This document shows, piece by piece, positions 44,741 through 64,000 of a stretch of 64,000 nucleotides of DNA (the first letter of the stretch is position 1; each line of letters starts with the position of its first letter). The stretch lies in NCBI GenBank assembly GCA_035222895.1, contig JAVYIG010002110.1:124001-188000 (forward strand). Direction: 5' to 3'. Origin of the DNA: Strongylocentrotus droebachiensis. Taxonomy: Eukaryota; Echinodermata; Echinoidea; Camarodonta; Strongylocentrotidae. Under the pieces are notes generated by a model. It saw nothing but the letters and a program-made list of their open reading frames with translations. It searched no databases and was not told the DNA's origin. The translations under genes and the position numbers were made by a program.

Positions 44741-47589
44741 ATTGGACTCAGAATTATACATGCTAATTGTACACAGGTTGTCGCTGTTGAACTGACTGCA
44801 CCGGTTAGTTTCTATTATCACTGGGTTTCACACCAATACGCTGGATATTCGGAATTGAACAGAGCGACAGCTACACGGGATATAAGGATTAAACGGTGGA
44901 AAAGTTACACTGGATATCTGGAATTAAACAGAGGAAGAGTTACACTGGATAATTGGATCTAAAAAGAGAAAATGTTACACTAGATATTTGGAATTGAACA
45001 GAGGAGTAATTGTATTGGATAGCTGGAATTAAATATTGGAGGAAGTTACATCGGAGCTCGGATTGCGGCATAGTCGTCTAACTGGCTCGTCTGTATTGTG
45101 TGGACGACAAGATGGGGAAGTCTAAGGCGTCTACGGGACGAAAGGGCAAAGGAAAGCGGAGAGAGCCAGCGCTTCAAAACAGTGACCCGATCAGGGGGAC
45201 AACGCCAGCTCCACATTCTCGAGTGACGAGACGCGGCTCGAGGAGTAACCCAGCCGCTTCGGCAGGGCGGGAGCGCCAAGGAGACCAGACTCCGACGGGG
45301 GGGCCAACATCACAGAATCCCTAGAAACGGCGAATCAACCGTCTATTGTCCATCCTCCACCCGGTGAGTTACCTAGCCACAGGCTAGTCTCATCTTCTAA
45401 TTCCGCAAACATATCATTCCCTAAGGAGATGGGGGAGATGGCGCAGTGAGACATATAAACTTTATGTCCGTTAATATGTTGGACAAGGTCGGGTTGATTG
45501 TAGGCAAAGGAGATAGGGGCCTACATATAAGGTGTGGATATAATTATGGAGAGTTAGTACGATTGCTTACTTTGTTTTCAATAATTTTAACCAGCTCAGT
45601 GGGATGTTATTCATTTTCGTATAACCACGCACTTATTTGGGGTTAGTCGTGTTTCGACAAGTGATGTTGTACAATATTTAGTATGTTAAACAAGTTCGGT
45701 ACGATACTAGAAATGCAATCGTGTCAGAACGATGTGCGTGCAATGACGCCTTGTTTTTACATGTCAAACGAAAGAGCATCTCTCGGACTAGTTACGCAGA
45801 GTATGAAGTAGCATTTAATGTCATGCTTGACCGATTTTTTAAAAAAAAGTCCGGCTTCTTGATGCTCTGCACTTGGCCACTTAGAATGTGCCTGTAAAAT
45901 TTCAAGAAAAATAAAGATCGTTCTGGGGTCCAGAAGCGTGAACCCGATTTGCCCCATAGACAATGCGTGTAATGCATGGGCGGAAAACGTACAGGATCTG
46001 TATTATGACCGGACTTTAATTGTTTGTTTTTTCTCTCTCTTTATGTCACTTTATCTGACGTATTTGGTATCATGGGAAAGAGAATTTCATGGTTGTTATT
46101 GTAAACAATTTTTTTTTGTTCTATGGTAATCCTATCGAAACACGTGATGTAAAATAGATTTATAGGACAAAATTGCGTCTTCAATGACCCCCTTGACCGA
46201 TTTTAAAAATCCGGCCAAGAGGTGCCCTGCGTATTGCAACTCGGAATGTCACTGCAAAATTTCAAGGAAAAAAAAGGGACGTTTAGGGGGTGAAAAGCAG
46301 TCTGAAAAAATGACGCCATAGCCGATACGTGTTATATTATTGGGCGGAAACTCGGCGGAATTCGTATAATGACCCTTGTTCAAATGTGATTTACTCAAAA
46401 TTTTCTGTGTGAACATATACCATACTTGGTATCATTCGAAAGGGCACTTCATTGCGGTCAGTTTGACACCGTTGTCATCTGCGCGCAATGTACTGCACGC
46501 ATTAAAGGCGCTATTACGTAACGCATAGTAAATTCATCATTTTTGGCGATAACTTTGCGCTGACGTATTCGAATTTTACCAAACTTGGCAGACAGTTGTC
46601 ACGTATATGGATACATGTGTCTGCCAAGTTTCATTGATGTAGGTATAAAGATCGTTATTTTAGAGTAAGTTGAAGTTATTTCGGAATTTTCTCGAAAATG
46701 GCGAATTTGGAAGGCAATTTTTCTCAAATTTGGTCAGTGTTAGGGTATATAATTTTGTATATGGCTGGAAAGGACATATCTTCAAGTATCTCAATCCAAA
46801 AAAGGGTACGGGTTTGCCAAGCCATTATGAAGATACGGCCACAGAGAGAAAGCCAATTCCTAAAACTTTAGAGGGCGCTATTTATGTTGTGCAAAGCCAT
46901 TGGAGCGTGAAATTTGGCACGGCTATGTGCAATTATGAGATAAAGATACTGTGAGATTTAAAAACAAAACGGAATTTATATGAGAAAGTTATGGCAGTTT
47001 TAGATTGTTTAGGGGTCCATTTTTCAAGAACTTGAGATTTATTGGAGGAGTCGTTTTTAGATTTGAAATTCGAGTATGAAGATGGCATTGTGAAGGTCAA
47101 GTCATCCGTCGCAGATGAAAGGACATCTCTCAGACTATCTAGAGGAATTTGTTAAAAGTTTGTAGGATCTAGGATAGTGGGGATGGGAAGGAAGATATAA
47201 CGGCCTTAAATTGGACCAGAAACGGACAAAATGCCGCCTGGACGGTCATGCATGGGTGATTTCCAAAATCGAAGAAAGTAGTGACCTTGATGAGATGTTA
47301 GAGACTATGCCTATGAAATTTGAAAGGAAAAAAGACATGAGGAAAGCACCTAACTAGGAATCACAAACACTACGTGCAAAACGAATGCGATTTCCTGACG
47401 ATAAGGATAAGGGAAAGGAGAATATTAATGGGGCAGAATGTGAGCGAAAACAAGGCAATGACGAAGGTCGTCATTGCGATAATATGCTATATAGAATTGA
47501 ATTTGCTTCGCTTATGTAATTATGTTAGAAACCTTTGGTTCTATAAGCCCATAAAAGGTACGCCATACTCGGAAGGAATTTGGTTTTTA

Positions 47590-48186
47590 TCTTTCTCCAA
47601 ATAGGTGCCCAGGCTCACCGGGTTTGGGTGTGCGGAGACATTCTCGTGAGGCGAGCTGGTGAGCGGGCGTTTACCAGAGGCTGTCGAGACCTGGGAATCG
47701 CTGGTTGTGAGGTGGCATGGCACGGGCGAGGAGGGGCGTCGCTATACGCGATTTCCCGCGTCAATTACAGGGCCAAGTGAGGTTCGGTCCTTCTCCATCG
47801 GAGCTAACCATCCATGCGGGCTCGAACGACTTGGGGCGTTATTTTGCAAAGGACTGTCGACAAGCGGTGGATGAAGCACTGAATACAGCGCGGTCATTGT
47901 TGCCGCAATGCTACATTTCATTTTCAAGCATCTTACTCGCCTGTATTACTATGGTCATGATGTACACGTCACGTCGCAGGTCGTCATCAATGATGTGCGG
48001 AAAGGTGTCAACAAGTATGCCAGACGGAGGGTCCGGCGTATGTGTAGTGGATCATTCATAGGCCACAATTTCAATGTCCAAGAACACTGGTATTTTCACA
48101 GAGATGGCGTGCATCTGTCTGATGAGGGATGTGATCTTCTCATGGAGAACTTTGCGTCAGCGGTTCGATTTGCTCTTAATCTTTGA
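47590..48186 (+). pseudogene. SGNH/GDSL-hydrolase remnant inside the Ngaro-like element
   Basis: Recognisable family blocks are an N-terminal VWVCGD region (about 47624-47645), the GxND block as HAGSNDLG (about 47813-47836), and the C-terminal catalytic block DGVHLSDEG (about 48103-48129). As I recall, hydrolase genes of this type are carried by Ngaro-group elements, which supports the family call. The copy is broken in a few places. Confidence 0.65.
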
Positions 48187-49392
48187 AACTTTATTTTGTG
48201 CATGCCCTTTGTTTTATTGCGGGCAATCAGGAGTATATTGAAATTTAAAGGGTAGATTACGATTTAAAATGGTTTATTGACAGGCTGACAAAATGTAGGT
48301 CAAGAGGTTGTTTACATTTTTGAGGGAAACTCACGCGCTAGGAAATGTAATACTTTGTATTACATTGGAAGGAAATGTACAAGCGTATGTACGCTTATCA
48401 AGCAAGCGCGAAAGATACCGCCAGCAAATTACAAATAGCACGAAGGGGCTTTCATTCTAGTTATGGCTTTCATTTGAATGGACAAGAAGAAAAATGTACG
48501 GAGTCTGAAACATTCCCACCACCTCCCCATTATCTCCACCAATAAAAGTATTTTTAGTATATTAGTGGCATAAATTAAATATTGCTTGGTGGTTCGAAGT
48601 AGCCAAGGTATACGTATTAGTACGGAAAGGATTTAGGGTTTCAGGTATGAAAGGTACGGATAGGGTTTATGTAATAAATTGGTCAGTGATTTATGAAGTT
48701 AATGCAGAGCCGGGGGCATTTGGCCTGGTCGCACATCAAGCGTCGTGCACAAAGACAGTGGGCCGTAGGGGAATTTTCCCATTGGGTTTCGCCCCTACCC
48801 GGTTTTGTATGGGTAAATCACTAATCACATGGTACTGATAAGTTTATTGATCAATAATTGTCATCCAATAATTTTCGACCCCACTCAATTTTTACATGCG
48901 AGGGGGTTGCCAATGTATATTCAGTCGAATTTGTTCGCATGTCAATTCTTAGTTTTCCGGCCCCCATTCGATTTGAATGCGGGGGGACCTAGTTGTACCT
49001 ACACATTTTCAAACTCAGGGTGTCACGCTTTAATCTTAGGCATCATCCGATCTTACAGGCGGAGAGGCTGGTATATATATACATCTATTTTCTATAACTT
49101 TAGGCATCACTCGATTTTATAGGCGGGGGGCTGATATAATGACTTAATGTATATAAGTTTAGCCTTGGCATCACTCGATTTCATAGACGGGGGGCCTAGC
49201 ATTTGTAAGCATTTTTTATGATTCAATATATCTGTGTTATTTTGTTATGACACCCAGAAAATCAAAATGTGCAAAATAAGCGTCCATCTCAAAATGTTAA
49301 TAAAGCCACAAAAATAACGCAAAGTTTATTGTTTGTTATTTTTGTTAGCCGTACATAAAATTTTGCCACATGCCCAGGTTCTATTTCGCTAG

Positions 49393-49434
<42 letters not shown>
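49393..49434. repeat. Poly(A) run
   Basis: About 40 A bases just before repeat B1 of the Ngaro-like element. Confidence 0.9.
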
Positions 49435-49437
<3 letters not shown>

Positions 49438-49455
49438 GGTTGTTGGGATTTGGAG

Positions 49456-50381
49456 TTTGTTCTTTTGTTTCGTTCCTGAACTATAATCATTTCCAGTATG
49501 CCTCAAGGAGAGGAATGGCCAAGAGCGCCATGAACCGACGGTGGGGACAGGCTGCGATTACCAGATCTTGTGTAGGGAACCAATGGCCCAGGAAACTGGG
49601 CCTGCTGGGTAGAGCACCGTCTTCCCAGCTGGTCACGTGACCCGTGACCCTCGGGTTCCCATATTTGTGGAATCGCAGTCTGTCGCCTTCCGCCATTGCA
49701 AACAAATAATTATGGAAATGGTTTTATATGATTTCATATCTATGTTATGTAATAATATGTCAAGTTGGAAATATGCTACCGCAAAAACTCGAACGGAAAT
49801 ATGTAAATGGTTTTTGTATGATTTTATATCTATGTTAATAGTATGTCAAGTTGGAAATATGCTACCGCTAAAACTCGAACGGAATTATAGAAATGTTTCT
49901 ATATGATTTCTTATCTATGTTGATAATATGTCAAGTTGGAAATAAGCCAACTCAAACGGAAGAATTAAAAGTTGAGAAAAAGGCAATAACAGCATTTTCA
50001 TTGTATTTCTTATTGCAATACGTTTATTTTGATGTTATCAAAATAAACCCAATTGTAATAGAATGCAATAGTGTAGGCCGGAAATATGCGGCAAGCCGGT
50101 GACTACACACGATAGCGCGCCTCTTTTGTAAAATGATTTTGAGGTCAATAACCGAATGTTTCCCAGCAGGTCGGCAAATATCAAACATAGGCGCATCTCT
50201 TTGTAACCTACATTGAGGTCACAAAGCCGAATCTTTACCACGCGTGTTTTGTAAATATCAATGATAGGCGCGCTTTTGTAATACATATCGGGGTCGCAAG
50301 GCAAGTGTTTCCCACGACGTGTATTTTTACTAATCAATGGGTCATTCTCAGCTAATACTTCGTTTGAGTTGGTCGTGTTTT
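49456..50381 (+). repeat. Internal B1-A2 junction of the split direct repeats
   Basis: B1 (49456-50020) ends TATTGCAATA, itself a palindrome, and A2 follows at once with CGTTTATTTTG. Known models for this group propose that this internal copy equals the circle junction from which the ends are rebuilt. Confidence 0.8.
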
Positions 50382-50902
50382 TCCCTCCCTCCCTCCCCTC
50401 AATTCCTTGCTGACTTGTGGACGGGCAGGATTAGGCTCATGATTATTGGGTAGGAGGTTGTCAGGGGGAGGGGGCGGTCCTTTATTGAGAAAGTGTATAT
50501 AGGGAGACCGGAGTGGTACTTGACCGGACTGGTAGTTCTGCGTATGTCATTGCCTTAGAGTTTGGGCTTGAATAAGTGACACGATGGGGCTGTAGTAGTG
50601 GACAAGGTTGATGGTTAATTGGGCTTGTTTTATGTTATTGACATCATGTTTGTTTGTTTGTTGTTGTTTTTTTCTTCGGTTTCTACATCAGATTTGCTAG
50701 GTTGCTTTTTGTTGTTTTGTTTTTCTTTTTTTCTGGGGGGGGGGGGATTGTCAAATTGATTATGTTTCATTATTGTTCTTTTAATGGTACACAATCTGTT
50801 AATCACTGTGTGATTTTGTTCTTTTAAGGCTACAACATTCATGGAAATCAATGCAGATTGTGGAAAGAAAAAAAAAAAAAAAAAAGAAAGAAAGAAAGAA
50901 AT

Positions 50903-51262
50903 TGGGCTTGTTGTATTGACATGGTTGGTTGGTTGGGCTTGATTATTGACATGGATGGTTGGTTGGGCTTGTTATTGACTTGGATGGTTGGTTGGGCTTG
51001 CTTATTGACATGGATGGTTGGGTGGGCTTGCTTATTGATATGGATGGTTGGTTGGGCTTGCTTATTGACATGGATGGTTGGTTGGGCTTGATTGTTGACT
51101 GGTTGGTTGGTTGGGCTTGTTATTGACATGGATGGTTGGTTGGGCTTGCTTATTGACATGGATGGTTGGTTGGGCTTGCTTATTGACATGGATGGTTGGT
51201 TGGGCTCGTTTATTGACATGGATGGTTTGTTGGGCTTGATTATTGTGATGGTTGGTTGGACT
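50903..51262. repeat. 30-bp minisatellite in the element spacer
   Basis: About 12 units based on GACATGGATGGTTGGTTGGG plus CTTGCTTATT. The unit is a multiple of three, so both strands stay open, which explains the long minus-strand frame 50848-51396 (NQPSMSI repeats) without any gene. Confidence 0.9.
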
Positions 51263-51841
51263 ACATTATTGACAGGGTCGGCCGGTTTTGGCTTATTGGC
51301 TGGAGCTTCTGTTCCGGAAGTCTTAGTATTCCGAAATGGGAGGGTTTTGTTCTTTTGTTTCGTTCCTGAACTATAATCATTTCCAGTATGCCTCAAGGAG
51401 AGGAATGGCCAAGAGCGCCATGAACCGACGGTGGGGACAGGCTGCGATTACCAGATCTTGTGTAGGGAACCAATGGCCCAGGAAACTGGGCCTGCTGGGT
51501 AGAGCACCGTCTTCCCAGCTGGTCACGTGACCCGTGACCCTCGGGTTCCCATATTTGTGGAATCGCAGTCTGTCGCCTTCCGCCATTGCAAACAAATAAT
51601 TATGGAAATGGTTTTATATGATTTCATATCTATGTTATGTAATAATATGTCAAGTTGGAAATATGCTACCGCAAAAACTCGAACGGAAATATGTAAATGG
51701 TTTTTGTATGATTTTATATCTATGTTAATAGTATGTCAAGTTGGAAATATGCTACCGCTAAAACTCGAACGGAATTATAGAAATGTTTCTATATGATTTC
51801 TTATCTATGTTGATAATATGTCAAGTTGGAAATAAGCCAAC

Positions 51842-62979
<11,138 letters not shown>

Positions 62980-63144
62980 TTTGCCTTATCCAACGATGAT
63001 CTTGGTGGTTAGAAAGTCAGCAAACAAGTTCTTTTTTCCCGACGAAAAACTGCAAACGCTTCCTGATGAGTTGAAGTTGTAACCGGTAGCACGGACCATA
63101 TGCTTTGGCTGAGGGTTTGTCTGCTTTTGTCTCGTTCTCAAAGT

Positions 63145-63260
63145 TTTCTTTTCCTTTTAAAGACTGCTGTGCATAAACCTCGCAACTTGAAGAATTCTCT
63201 AAGTCTATATAAGGAAGAAATGGCGTGATTGGGCGATCATCTGTCGTTTGCACACGGCAC
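63145..63260 (-). promoter_or_regulatory. Proximal promoter of MMP gene 3
   Basis: Minus-strand TTTAAAAGG (63153-63161) at the TATA position and an inverted CCAAT core at 63228-63232, with the GATCATC flank shared by all three genes. A TATATAAGG-like stretch at 63205-63213 lies on the other strand and is not at the expected distance. Confidence 0.5.
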
Positions 63261-63720
63261 TATAGGTTTTATGCCATGCCCCATTGCGCAAGTGCAGTTT
63301 GACATATCAAAGTTAAGATTGAAATCTTCCTGTATTTCTTGTTGTTTGGTGTCTATTCATACACATTGCTAACTTTAGCTTGACTTGTACAAATTAGTTA
63401 AGTTCAAACATCGAATATAAAGGAATGGTCAAGAATTAAATTCATACTTTCACTAACAAGATCTCAAATGTAATCTTAGGAGCTACGACCATGACGATCT
63501 CCAGGAGGTAGCTTCTGGGAACAACCAGAATGATCAGAAAAACACTTGGATATTCAGGGTATAAATTTGAAAATATGCACCATCTGGTGATGATGATTAA
63601 ATGAAAGTCTTTCGATTAATACAGAATTAATCCCATTAAATTCGCAGAAGAATGTTAAACATAATATCATATAATGATTTTATTAGTAATTTTAATAATG
63701 TTAACTTCTTTATAAGGCCA
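63260..63720. repeat. 5' flank of MMP unit 3
   Basis: Matches the unit 1 flank (about 1740-2090) inverted and the unit 2 flank (about 37750-38030) in the same direction. It lacks the sequence between these and the promoter that units 1 and 2 share, so it carries a deletion. Confidence 0.55.
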
Positions 63721-63734
63721 TTAAAACAAAGATA

Positions 63735-64000
63735 CGTGTTTAGCTTCCCCGCCCACTTCCTTTTTTGGTGCCGCCTCCTTTTTTTTCTCCATTTTTAAAT
63801 CATTTTTTATTTAAAAAGATTTTTATTTCTGATTTAATAAAAAATAAAAAAATGCCGACGGCCATCTTGAAAAAATAGCCCTACTGTCAGGGAAAATGTA
63901 CCGTGCGGCCATTTTGAGCGGCCATTATGAAAAAAAAATGAAAAAAGGGCCTCCTCCTTTCTTATTTTTCAAAAAGGCAGGACGCTAAAGATTTTTTTTT
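63735..64000. mobile_element. Second copy of the gene 2 intron 7 insertion, cut by the window end
   Basis: An inverted match of about 25345-25610, including AATGTACCGTGCGGCCATTT and GGCAGGACGCTAAA before a poly-T run. It replaces unit flank sequence from about 63720 on. Confidence 0.65.

Noticed and set aside
47580-48061. Alternative overlapping frames in the SGNH region as separate genes
   Set aside because: They are pieces and shadows of one broken hydrolase remnant.
50848-51396. 182-residue minus-strand open frame with NQPSMSI repeats
   Set aside because: It follows from a 30-bp minisatellite whose unit is a multiple of three; no start context, domain or non-repeat content.

Overview
The window is animal nuclear DNA: AT-rich, intron-containing, full of homopolymer and microsatellite runs and of transposon remains. 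The best-supported content is three paralogous matrix metalloproteinase (MMP) genes, each with nine exons. The hemopexin-type MMP family, the tRNA-headed SINE types, frequent poly(C)/poly(G) runs and a Ngaro-like retroelement with an SGNH-hydrolase remnant suggest a marine deuterostome, most likely an echinoderm such as a sea urchin. The species call is inference. No rRNA, CRISPR or prokaryotic feature is present.

Layout. Unit 1 lies on the plus strand: 5' flank 1-3275, MMP gene 1 at 3466-11071, 3' flank to about 13360, then a further block (called D) at about 13980-18130. Next come an unmatched stretch with a broken PAN/apple-domain exon (about 18700-18975) and a LINE fragment (about 20761-21790). 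Unit 2 lies on the minus strand: 3' flank 21790-24356, MMP gene 2 at 24357-36636, 5' flank to about 39290. Unit 3 is also minus: block D at 39640-41446, 3' flank 41447-44379, a 7.5-kb Ngaro-like insertion at 44380-51910, MMP gene 3 at 51842-62979, and 5' flank to about 63720. Units 1 and 2 form a large inverted duplication with arms of about 13-17 kb. Units 2 and 3 repeat in the same direction.

The three proteins share a signal peptide, a propeptide with a PRCG cysteine switch, an RKKR furin site, a catalytic domain with HEFGHSLGL(G/R)H and a Met-turn, a Pro-rich linker, and a four-bladed hemopexin domain. Activation inside the secretory pathway is therefore expected. Gene 3 keeps the last hemopexin cysteine and a hydrophobic C-terminal tail of GPI-signal type. 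Genes 1 and 2 share a stop codon two residues before that cysteine and have decayed tails. The Ngaro-like element inserted exactly at the end of gene 3, so its last 21 codons come from the element. Because the units are paralogous, one copy often shows the empty site of an insertion in another, which gives exact borders and relative ages for several mobile elements.
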